Shown here: positions 50,001 to 62,000 of the stretch, one piece after another
How the letters are laid out: the number at the start of each line of letters is the position of its first letter
How positions within the stretch are numbered: the first letter of the stretch is position 1
Assembly (NCBI RefSeq): GCF_037975245.1
Contig: NC_092583.1
Coordinates: 16,826,764-16,890,763 of the forward strand
Source: Apostichopus japonicus
Lineage: Eukaryota > Echinodermata > Holothuroidea > Aspidochirotida > Stichopodidae
Reading direction: 5' to 3'
DNA length: 64,000 bases
Notes under the pieces: generated by a model
Database searches by the model: none
Seen by the model: only the letters and a program-made list of their open reading frames with translations
What the model was told of the DNA's origin: nothing
Made by a program: the position numbers and the translations under genes

Positions 50001-53000
50001 TCACACTCCTTTACCATTCCGGCAAGTTCTTTGTGTTGACTGAATATGTTGAAGCTTGATTTTTTTTGGGTGATTGGTAATTTACTTTGTGCCTCGCTTA
50101 CCTGTCTCCCCACAACCTTCCATTCTGAACAAATTAGGTAGAAATTAATCCAGACGAAAAATGTACGATGCTGGCACTTTGGATGGTAGAATGAGAAGGG
50201 GGGGGGGGGGGGCGGGGGCATTGAACTACCATTCCATAAAGTTCTTTGTGTTGACTGAATACCTTGAAGCTTGATTTTTTTGGGTGATTGGTAATTTACT
50301 TTGTGCCTCGCTTACCTGTCTCCCCACAACCTTCCATTCTGAACAAATTAGGTAGAAATTAATCCAGACGAAAATGTACGATGCTGGCACTTTGGATGGT
50401 AGAATGAGAAGGGGGGGGGGGGGCATTGAACTACCATTCCATAAAGTTCTTTGTGTTGACTGAATACCTTGAAGCTTGATTTTTTTGGGTGATTGGTAAT
50501 TTACTTTGTGCCTCGCTTACCTGTCTCCCCACAACCTTCCATTCTGAACAAATTAGGTAGAAATTAATCCAGACGAAAATGTACGATGCTGGCACTTTGG
50601 ATGGTAGAATGAGAAGGGGGGGGGGGGCGGGGGCATTGAACTACCATTCCATAAAGTTCTTTGTGTTGACTGAATACCTTGAAGCTTGATTTTTTTGGGT
50701 GATTGGTAATTTACTTTGTGCCTCGCTTACCTGTCTCCCCACAACCTTCCATTCTGAACATATTACGTAGAAATTAATCCAGGCGAAATAAATTACGATG
50801 CTGGCACTTTGGATAGTAGAATGAGAAAGGGGGGGGGCATTGAATGGAGGGACCGGTCATAGAGGGCGCACAGTGTTAAAATGTTACCAGTTTATTGTAG
50901 GCACAGAGACTGCTAAGGTTGTGGGGAGACAGGTAAGCTCGTCACTTGTAAATATCTAAACCAGTAAGTTCTGGGATATCAAAGTTAAATGTCATTTTCT
51001 TTTCCCCTCAGCTGATGAGCAGCCAGAGCCACCGAAGGGTGATGAGCTACGGAAGTTGCTTCAGAGACAATTAGAGTACTATTTCTCAAGGTGGGTATTA
51101 CCTTTTGTACTGTAGCTATGTATTACACAACCCATTAAAAATTCAGTAGTGTCAGCAGGTCATCTGAAGGGAGAGTGCATGGGGGAAGCAATAATATAAA
51201 GGGGGGGGGTCAGATAATTAATCCTTTCAATGGATAAAAACTTAAACCATCCATTTTTGCTCTTTTCCAATTCCTTGTTTGGTCACTAAATATTGAAGCA
51301 TGGAATCATTTAAAGTATTTGGTGTCTACAAGGGCCTTGTTTTTCTTTAAATGATTATGTCATAAGTTACTATCTAGAACTAAAGCCGTCCAAAATTACC
51401 CACCCCACTACCCACCCTCTCTCCACCATCTTCAGACTGATAGATAACTGCCATCATCATATCACCATAAATATTACCGGTCCAACTACTCCATACTTAA
51501 CGAACATGTGCTTGTTCTTGATCTTCAAGTTCTTTGCAAAATGCTGTTAAGAGACCTTGGGCTGCAACACTCCTGGGTACTAACAGGACTAGCACATCCT
51601 ACTTTCCAAAGGCAAAGTTTGACATTTGTACCTTTTACCTTGGAGACTGCTAATTGTGTTTATAGTGTGCAAAGTTTAACTGGTTCAGCTGTTTGTTGAC
51701 ATAAAACCTTGTGATCTGAATAGATTGTACAAAACATGGAGTGGATAACCTGGTATGATGTATTGTACTGTTGCTTACTGTAAGTATACAGTCTAGTGTA
51801 CACTGTGTGTGTATACATTACACTTGGTATCACTGACCTAACTTGTCCTTTACTTGTTGTGAAGATGTTGTTGCACCAATTCAGTGAACCGTTTGGTCGA
51901 AAGAATGGCTGATAAAAATAGTCTTCTCAGCTTGAAATTTTAATATTAAGATAAATTATATGAAATTATTGTGTTACAGGAATAATTTGAGTGTAGTCAA
52001 AAAGAAGGATATTTTAAAATCTTATTGGCTTACTGGACCAAAGTTTCTTGTGAAAAGTCATTATTAGCTATCACTAACATTTTTAGTGCCCAGATATGAC
52101 AATGTTATATAGCAGGCATAGACACTGTTTTGGCCCTAAAATACTCCAAATTATCTCAGTTTGTCCTGTCTCCGCATGTGCAATCAAAGGTTCAGAAAAA
52201 TCTTGAGGAAATATTTTGTGCCAATTGCTTTTATTTTCTTCCATTGCTAAGAAGAATATAGTATGACAAGTACAAGAGTGGGAACGCATTGATTATCTTA
52301 TCACCAAAACCTGTTTATCTGTTAAGACCATTCCAAAAGTTCAATTCCTACCCTTACACACCTAACGTCATGATTACACAATTAAACAGTAATATACATA
52401 CTTCTGTGCAGCATGGTTGTTGCTATGTTGTGAAAAATCCTGAATGTAAAGAAAATTCTGAGAAATACTTGAATATTCATTTGGCTAGTTAAGCAATCAA
52501 AAGCTCCCTCTGCCTCCAGATAAGTGTACGTCAGAGCGTGAAGAATGTCTCCTTAATCGCTGCCAAATCAACATGCTCTCCATCCTGTGCTGTACACAGA
52601 CATTAAATGCAAGTATTCTGACAAGGAATAATAATTGCAACGACAATGCCCTGGAAATTGCCTCGCCTTATTAGATTTCATATTCTAAAGTCAAAGGCTC
52701 TATTTTTAGGGCACCCCTTCAAGCGGACTTGTGACGTAAATAACGACAAAGCTAAATTTGGCTGAACGAAAAAAAAATTGCACGGAAAGGCTTGCTGTTT
52801 TGATTTCAGCCAGTCAAGAGTCTGTGAGAGAAGTATTAGAACTTGTAGGAATGTAAAATGACTGTTTCATGTAAACAGGATCCACATTGTAGGCTCTAAT
52901 ATCTTTTTGCCCCAGGAGTTTTTTGACAATCTTGTTTTTCCTCCAATTCAGTGCTGTTTTTTAGTGTGCATTTGTTTTAATAAAACAAACAACATATTCA

Positions 53001-56000
53001 TTTTTTTTTGATCTTGAGAAAGAAAAATGTTGACCTTGTCCATTTTGGGTTGTGTAAAAAATTCCAAAGTTTGAGTAAAAGGAATGATGCAAAGCTGCAA
53101 TTGTTGGATGTAGATGTGTCCTGCACCTTTTGTAATATTTCTGCATTGTAATGAGTGTCAGGACAAAAGAGCTGGCAATAGCCCACATAAACAATCCTTG
53201 GGTCATACATTATTCATCTTGATGGCTTTACATTGGCTAGCTTTTGACAGTGTCTTTAGGTTTAATGTTAGTGGATTAGGTGATGGTGGGAAAACATTAG
53301 CAACATAAAATGATCAATATGTACACACTGTAGGAGCCATGTACAGTAGGTTGTCCAAACATGAATGTTGTCATCTCCAATGCCAGTCCAATGAAAATTT
53401 GCCCTATTTGTCATCTTGTTAGAAGTAATGTTTGCCCTTGTTTACAATTATGAGGTGAATATTTCTCTTTTGTGAGCATCCTGTGGTTGGAAACTCTGTT
53501 CTAAGCTGCTTGTTACCCAGTGCATTATATGTGTGTTTAATAATCATCTATATCTGCTGAATTGCCTGTAATATCTGTTGCTTATTCTGTATTGTTGGTT
53601 CAATCTGTATCTTGCAGTTTTCTTTTCTTTTGCAAAGTGCTTATATATATAGCCTTTTTTTATGATAATTACCATCTCCCCTTTCTAATAGTTTTGATAT
53701 CTTGTCAGAGGCTACTAAATGCTGAGTCGCTATGGATACCATTTTTCTTGATGGTTTACTACAGTATAAGTGGTTAGGTAGGCGTATTGCCGAGTACAAT
53801 GTCATTTATTGTATTCAGATGTACGTTGATGGGATTGTGTACCTACAGTGGTGAGCAGAGCTCTGAGCTACAGGTTGTGATTATCAAGAGACATTAATTG
53901 TACTATAATCTTCTTCTGCAGAAGTTTTATGTTCCCATTTGTGAAAACAGAGGAAAAGAAGAAAAAAAAGTGTTTTATGCACCAAAGGAAAATGCTACAT
54001 AATTTGTTCAAGTTTCTTGCAAAAGCAAAAGGGAACAGTAAGTTGTTCTTTGCTTAAATTTAAGTATACAGTTTGCATTTCTTAACCTGGGGTCCTCCCC
54101 CTGAAGGGGGGGAGGCCAAGCAGGGCCCCAGGGGTGCAAAGCTATAGTCATATACCTACAAAGTTAAAAGAAGTTGCTACAGTTGTTAGTGGAAAATGCT
54201 TACAAATAGTGGTGCATTAGGGATGATACTGCTGTACCTGTGCAGGTGTAGTCTTAATAGTCATACAAAAATTAAACACGTATGTTCATCTTATTTTGAA
54301 GTTAGGGAAGGGAAAAACAATTTAAGAAGTTTTCTGAGGCTATTCTTGTATGTCTTGACCAGTTTTCTGAGTGTTGGATGTTGATATTTAGACCTTTTCA
54401 GATGATTTATTGATCAAATTTTCTTCTTTCTACTTGTCCACTTCTATCCATTCCCCACCATCCTCTCGCTCCTGTGCCTGGCAGGCATTCTAAATGTCGT
54501 CAGATTTTGCTTCTTTGGGATCTATCTCAATATTTTCTCCTTTGCTCCTGTCTCTCCATCTCGTCATCCTCTCAATACACCTCACAAACTCAGCATAAAA
54601 CCTGCATTATTCATGACTTTTGGTCTTTCTTTAATGACTGTTTAAAAGGCAAGGATTCTTTGTACACATTGAAATTTTACCGGCAATGTATTTGGATGCA
54701 CCCGTTAACGTAAATGTCATCCCTTTCAGGCAATGCTAAGGTGGAAACATGATACAATCTGGAATATTAAAAATTTGATCATTTGGTTACTCTTGCTTTG
54801 GAGTTTATCCATGGAAACTGATATTTTTTTCTCTTTACAATATGGCATCATATATCTAGCTTTGTGATGCAGTGCATTAGTACTGTTCCTCTTTCAAACC
54901 TGCACTTGACAACTTGCAAGAAAAAAAGAAGAAGAAAAAAAAGCCATGCAGGGTAGCTTAATGAATATTCATCATATAAATTACAAAACACTGAAATGGC
55001 TTGGCAGCCTTGTTTTGATGTGCTAGTGTGTGTGCCCATACCCATATGCTTACTAATGTTGTACAAAGTACAGCCATAAAATGCATTGTCTATTGTTGAC
55101 AGTGTCATGAATAGTATTTTAGTCAACTTGTGACTTTTTCGAGATACGATATCAAGCGATGCATTGTCAAACCTGACAGTTTATTATGTTGGTTTGTGTC
55201 TTAGCTTGAAGTCTTCTATTGACAAGATACCTATAGGGAGGTGTATTTTTAGAATGGATTTCAAGCTGCAAATAGATAAACCCCAGGAAAAATTTGGCAG
55301 CATTTTGAATAATATTTAGATAGTTTGTTTATCTTTAGAATTGCTTAGAAAGTTCAAGAATTGGTGTTCTCTTCATGGAGAGTATTGTTCTGCTTTTCTT
55401 CTGATGCCAAAGTCAAAAAATGTATACAAAATAAATCACTTTCTTTTAAGATCACCTGAATAGCCGAGCCAGGTAGAACTCAGTGTTGTTGTACAGTACT
55501 TAATACTTATCGTAAAGGGAGGGAGGAGGGTAGAGCAGAAGTGGGGAGTGGGAAGGGGGAAGAAAGAGAGAGGGCGAAAGAAATGGGGTTAGAGGAGGTG
55601 AGAGATAATTTGTATCTGAGATTTTATAGATTGGATTTGTATTACTTCTGAAATCTTGTATCAGTTTTGTGCAGAGAAGAAACTTAATTCGTTGTTGTAA
55701 ATGTTGTGTATTATTTAATATCGATACGTCTTGTAATTTCAAACAAAATATTAAACAAAGTGATTCAGCCTTTTAGATGAAATGTTAAAATATACAAAGA
55801 TAAAGGTTGAGCAATGCACAACAAATGTTTGAAATTCTGTCAAGTCATCGTTGTTAACATGTACTGTACATGTATACTTCCTTATTTGCATTACACAAAA
55901 TGTATGTTGAGATATCATAAATGCTGTTTTATAAACAATTCATAGGTTTCACAAAATCGGATCAACCCCCCCCCCCCCACAAACAACCCATCTAGATACA

Positions 56001-59000
56001 GCAGATTTTATTGTTGCATGTTTTGCCAACTCTCATGTATAAATAATTTCTGAACTGTTTAGGATAATCCACTGACCTCAGTAACTTTACAGAGTGCTTT
56101 GTTGTCTTTGAAAGGTTGTTTGCATGTAAACAACTCAGTGCTAGGCAATGTCAGTAGCTCTTGTCCTGTGGGTTGGTCAAGAAACAACTTGTCAGGTGTA
56201 CACTAGTGGTGATATATATAGCTGTTTTGGCAAGCATTTGGAGTGAAGTTTTAGGGTAACAAGGATTATTTAGAATATGTCTTAACTTGAAGTTATGTTG
56301 CTGAGCTGTAGATTAATTGCTCATATCTATCTAATAAATAGACCTTGGATTTATGTAACCCCTCTCTTATCTGTCTCTGCTCAAATCATGCACTTTACCA
56401 TCTATCTAAGTTCCTTCCAAACTTGGTAATCTTGTATCACTGTCTCCCACTGACTCAAGCTTGTGTCACCTTCCACATCCTCTGATGGGTAATGAAAGCT
56501 GCATTTTGAATCAGGGTTCCATTTTTGTGTTAGTGGGACCAAGCCATGAACTTGACAAGCTGTAGTCTATGACTGTAGATCATAATTTTACCATTACTTG
56601 ATCATGTAGTTAACAATTTCATTCAATATTATTGAAGAATAGCTTTATTGAAACATATTTTGGAAGACTGAAGTCAAGATAACTTTTTTAACTTGTGTTT
56701 TCTTAAAAGCATGTTTTTTTGTTTGGCAAAACTACACAAGTGTGAAACTATGAATTACTACACTGTAGTGAATTGACCAGTGTGTCAGTATGCAAGTTCA
56801 TCAGGTTCTGCTCTCATCTTGTGAGCGCTTTCTCATGCTTTTACATGGTTGTTACTTTAAAAGAATAGTCCAGGTCAAAATTTCATTTTGATATGTTACA
56901 GAGGAACACAATCTAAGCATTCTGTAGAAATTTGCATTGAAATCCCACTGTATGTACCGTTTTTGAGATATTGACAGTTGAAGTTATCTGATATTCTACC
57001 AAAGGTGAACTTGAAGCAAACAGGTGTGATGTCATAGTCTCACACTGACAAATAATCTTTATGAAAGTGGGATCTGGATCACAAACTTCTTAAAAGAAAT
57101 GATATGAAATTATTCTGAGTAAACCTGACTAAAATATAGAAAGTCCATAGTCAATCCATAACAAAATCTTCTGACTTTTGCTTAGAGAAGTCAGCAAATT
57201 TAATATCAGACACAAAAAGTCCATTGATTAATGAATGAGGGGTTCCAGAATAGGTCTTTTAATATTTTCATTCAGTTGTTTTATTTATTCCACTTAAAAA
57301 TCTGTTTGTTCCTTATGAAAAGGGCTACATGAGAAAGTTAAAGTGTGTGTATACTGAAATTATAAACTGCACTTCAAGCATAACTCTTATTGAGGCATGG
57401 TATCAATTCCTAACGATAGCCTTCTTGTGTATCATGTTTACATTAGTGATCATCGTGTCAGGTACCTGGGCATAGGAATGGCTGGAGGTCCTCCGTATTA
57501 TGAATTTACTACCCAGTGACACCACTACAGAAACAAGCGAGGGAGAGAAAGGATAAAATTCAAATTTGCAATTCCCCTTTTAAGCTGTAGAGTTACTTGT
57601 AAGGTTTAACTTACAGTCATGCAGTATAGCCATTACTTTAGCTATGGTACCTGTGATGCATTGTATATTTCTGTTTAATTTGGGAAAAGAAAATTGTTAT
57701 TAGGAATACTGGTACAGTAGCTCACTTTGTTATCTGACAAACATATCTATCGTTTATGTGGGTGTGTCAAAACTTGAGATTTTTTTCTATTTTTAGTCTG
57801 ATTTAATTAGCTTTCTTTTGTGTCATGCTCCCCAAAATATCCTTGGTTTGAAATCCATTGTTCAAGTTTTATTGGGACTCAATGACCCTTTTACAGAGTC
57901 CTAACAAAATACTACAGTGACTGACTAAATTGTGGATCAAAAGGTCAAAGCAAGTTCTAGTTTTCTTGATGAATACACCTAATTAAATTTCCACTTCATT
58001 TATAAAATGAAAAACAAACTGAAATTTTCTGATGAACCACCAGTACCTTAAGTTCTTGGGTTTGGTATTTGAATCGTTTGTTCATCAGTTTTAATTAGCA
58101 ATATATAATTTCAAAGTATCAAACCTGTGTCCAAAGCTGTGTTTGAGATCTGTAGCTACAGTGGTTAAATTAAGGTGTAAAAGGTAATATCTTTGGTATA
58201 TTCTGTGTGTTAATGGTTATATGAAGTGTACCATTTTCTTGGTACAGTATGTTGATACTTGGTATTGTAAAATCACATTTTGTTTGTACTACTGTTATAT
58301 TAAAAGGATAAAACCATAGTTCAAAAGCATAATTGAGAGGTCATACACATTGAAAATCATAGTACAAATATAGGCTTACGAGAACAAGAAAGGTATCGTC
58401 ACATCTTTGCAAATAAAACGTGGTTTGGTACAAAATATAACTCTTCTTATCTGTTTTTGTTTTTTTGTTTTTTTAATACAGAGAGAACCTCACAAATGAC
58501 AGATATCTTCAATCACAGATGGATGCTGATCAGTACGTAGCCATTGAAACGATAGCAAACTTTAATGCTGTCAAGAAGTTAACGCAGGACCTTACATTAA
58601 TCATAGATGTATTAAGAGGTAAGTTTAATTATAAGAGTATTGTAGATAGCTCTCATTGTGTCCAGTGGCAGCTATCTTAATGACACACTTTCTGTACTCG
58701 GTGCTGTTTTATACTGAAATACTTGCCCCATTCATCCTACATACCAGTCCTGGATTGGTATCAGATGTTACTTCCAAGCACTATAGAAATTTCATAATTC
58801 AGTAGAAAAATCCACAAGACTGGTTGATTTTGTAGAAATTTCAGTATTATTAAATATTTGAATTGTTCAGTTAGTTTTTACACTGCACTTTGGAAATGAG
58901 CTCTCAAGACCATGCATGGGTTTTATCCCTGCTCTTAAGTTTGTGTTGATGGTATATAGTTCTCCACACAGTTGCTTCAGTGCTTGGGGCAGTGAAGGCA

Positions 59001-62000
59001 AGGGTGCAGTAGTGGTGAGGAAGTCATGTTTCCTGTTAGTTCTGTGAGCTTTGCTTTCAGCTTATGTTTCTGACATCTCTCATAACTTCCTGGTTTAGCA
59101 TGTCCATGTGCACACGCATACACATACATAATTCAGCTTCATACCGCCAAAGTATTTTCTTTGACCTAGCATATTTAGTGACGTCTGGCTTATTCAGATT
59201 GTTTTAAATGACATTTCCTTCACCTTATTGAAAAGTTAAGAAGCAGAGACCAGTAGTCAGAGTTTGGCCCCCTCATGACCGAGTAAGGAAAACTTATCAC
59301 CCTTCACTGCAGGTAGCTTTCTGTCATCCAAAACACTCTTGTCAGTTTGGAAGAGTGAGATAGTATAAATAAGTGTATACCACTTTTGTCACTTCTGTTT
59401 TGCTCTCTTGATCATCCAGTATGGAGTAAGACAGATGGGGGAGGGGGGATGGGGGGGAGGTAGAGGGCACTCCATCTTTATTTTGAAGAAAGAACAAATG
59501 TGTTGTACTTGCTGAGACTGATGTGTTCCTCTTCCTTGTCATAGATTCATCACTGGTGCAGGTGGACGGTGAGAAAGGTAAAGTTCGACCTAATCACAAG
59601 AGGTGTACAATCATTCTTCGTGAGGTGGACGAAAACACACCAATTGAGGTAAAGTATGAATTCCTATTCATTCCAATTCCTACAGAAGTGTTTTTGAGAT
59701 ATTGACAATTGAAGGTTTCAAACAATGTACTGTATGTGAACTTAAAGCAAACATGCGTGATAGCATTAGTGCACACTGACAGCAAAATGTTTTGTTTTTT
59801 GCTTTATTTTTATTCTTCACTTTATCGTTTTTGACCTTGGATTTGGCTGAAGTTCCAACTTAACGCAAAGAAATGACTGAGGTTTTTTCATAATGAGATA
59901 CACTCGCATTTGAAGTCAGAAGTGGAATGTTAATTTGAATGAAAAACAACAAAAGAACTTTGACAGTGTATTTCTATGACATCACACATTTTTTGCTTCA
60001 TGTATCTAGCTAACCTTGAAACTTAACACACAAGGTTTATTGTCTGTGACTTGGTCATGCTCACATTGTTACCATTCTTATGTGTTAATATACAAAATAA
60101 GTTGGTGAATTCAAGTCTTGAAGGCAATATTAAAGGCATGAATTGGTATATAAAAATCAAATAATATAAAACAAAACATATAACAAGGCAATTTTGCAGT
60201 GCATTTTTGAAGCTTATATTTTTGAAGCCTGCATGTATATATATATATATATATACATATATATAGAGCTTTACTGCTTAAGCACAAACCTAGCGGGTCA
60301 GCTTCTGTTAGCTGTCGCTGCGGTCGTACCTGTCTGGTGTTTTTGTGGAGACCTCGATATGTACTGTAGAAGGCGGCTCATATCAGTTTGTTACCCAGAC
60401 ATTCACTTGTTCTGCTTAGATAGCAATTGTTTTTTAGTTCAAAGCAGTGGGCTGTCTACTAATATATATTGATCATTTAGATATGCCAAATCTGCCATCA
60501 TCATCACATTTGCAATTAATGTCATTGTTTTAATTTATCACATTGCAAACATTGTAGTTACAGTTAATGACTTCAGTATTTCTGAATTTTCAAGCAAACT
60601 ACAAAGGACAAAAGCTCAGTCAAGTTTGTTTTCCAAAACTAGCAAATCAATACCTGTATCTGCATTTATGTTTTAAGTAATAAAATATAATTTTCTGATG
60701 AATATGTGTGTTCTCAACTTAGCTTTAATTGTTACCCCTCTGTGTCCCTCATTCTCTGCCCCATAAAGGTGTGTGTTCTCAACTTAGCATTAATCTTTAC
60801 CCCTCTGTGCCCCCCAACTCCCTGCCCCATAAAGGGGTTTATTTACTTATCCCTATTGATGTCCATCCTTCTCTCAATCCTACAGAAAGTTAAAGCTCTT
60901 TTCAGTAACAGCAAATGTCCAAAGTTTGTGAGTTGTGAGTTCGCCCACAACAACAACTGGTATATCACCTTTGAGTCCGACACAGATGCTCAGGCAGCTC
61001 ACAAGTACCTCCGGGAAGAAGTGCAAACATTTTTAGGCAAACCTATTATGGTAAGTTACACCTTTGTGGTAATATACTGCTGATTTTCTTGACACCTTTT
61101 GTGGTAATGCCCTGCTGGGCTTGTTACACCTTTGTCGGTGACACTCTTTTCCAGTTTCCGTAGCAGCATCACGGGAAAGTGCTGTCTTCACGCTGACAGC
61201 TTGTATCTGTGTTGACGGCTGCTTTATTGATGTTAAACCTGCTAATAGACATTAAACAACGCACCACTCTAAGGAGTGATTGGAAATCTGTATCGATAGT
61301 TACTTCCTCACTTTGTTGGGTGGTAGGAATCACAAGGGTAAATACTTCTATGTCAGTAAAGTGCTTATAATTGGCAATTAAAGAATCGTAGCCACCGATA
61401 TCTTCCGGTACGATCCGTAGAGCATTTGAAATGTGATAATGATTCTCTTGATCGCAAGTGTTTGACAAGTTAATTCTTCGGTGATGTCTGCAGTGACTTT
61501 ATTGCTGCATCAGGCTAGATTGCCAAGGTATATCTTTATAGGCCAGAGTTGTGTGGTATGCTGCAAAGACGTTAGCAATTCCTGGAACACCCATAAAAGT
61601 CAGATGTAATATATATTTGATATATCCCATAATAAGTCAATATCATGTGATGGACAAGTTATCATCTTTACCACACTTTCATTGAGAGATGTAAGGCAAT
61701 GCTATCACTTGATATCAGCTGTTTCCTCTCCATTTGGCATTTAATATTGCATCTAATATGGCATATGATTTAAAGCAGAATATTTGGCACAAGGTATTTT
61801 AAGTTTGGTATCACTCTCTGTTATACAACCTAACTGACAATTTACCTACAACTAATTTTAGCGACACTGAAAATTTGACCTTAATTTTTAGCAACACTTT
61901 TAATTATTTAGCTTATCACTATGTACCATGGAGGCCATTTAAAAGTGGATCTTGTGGTAAGAAGGTATACTTGTATACATTATAAATAGTGAAGATTAAT

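Larger units (their letters stand above)
45121..51011 (+). other. LARP4 intron before the La-motif exon
   Basis: About 5.9 kb. Nested hAT-like elements occupy 45228-47672, and a poly-G tandem array with a MITE arm occupies about 50012-50975. The sequence from 47.7 to 50.0 kb is ordinary CpG-poor intron with scattered TACAGTA words and a G-rich tract at 47761-47786. Confidence 0.75.
51091..58481 (+). other. LARP4 intron splitting the La motif
   Basis: About 7.4 kb of strongly CpG-poor DNA (no CpG in 56041-56640). It holds a poly-G run at 51201, a G/C-rich foldback at 54087-54132, a purine tract at 55516-55616, a C13 run at 55966-55978 and one copy of a dispersed repeat at 56963-57057. No exon is supported. 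Confidence 0.75.
59649..60885 (+). other. LARP4 intron within the RRM
   Basis: 1.24 kb. It holds the second copy of the dispersed repeat (59683-59785) immediately after the donor, an AT microsatellite (60236-60265) and a 65-bp tandem duplication (60706-60836) just before the acceptor. Confidence 0.8.

Noticed and set aside
49967..50426. Two similar minus-strand frames ([20 protein letters not shown])
   Set aside because: They repeat because the DNA is a tandem MITE-derived array; poly-Pro comes from the poly-G run.
50012..50850. Regular repeats considered as a CRISPR-like array
   Set aside because: Units are contiguous, about 210 bp, with no distinct spacers, in a eukaryotic intron.
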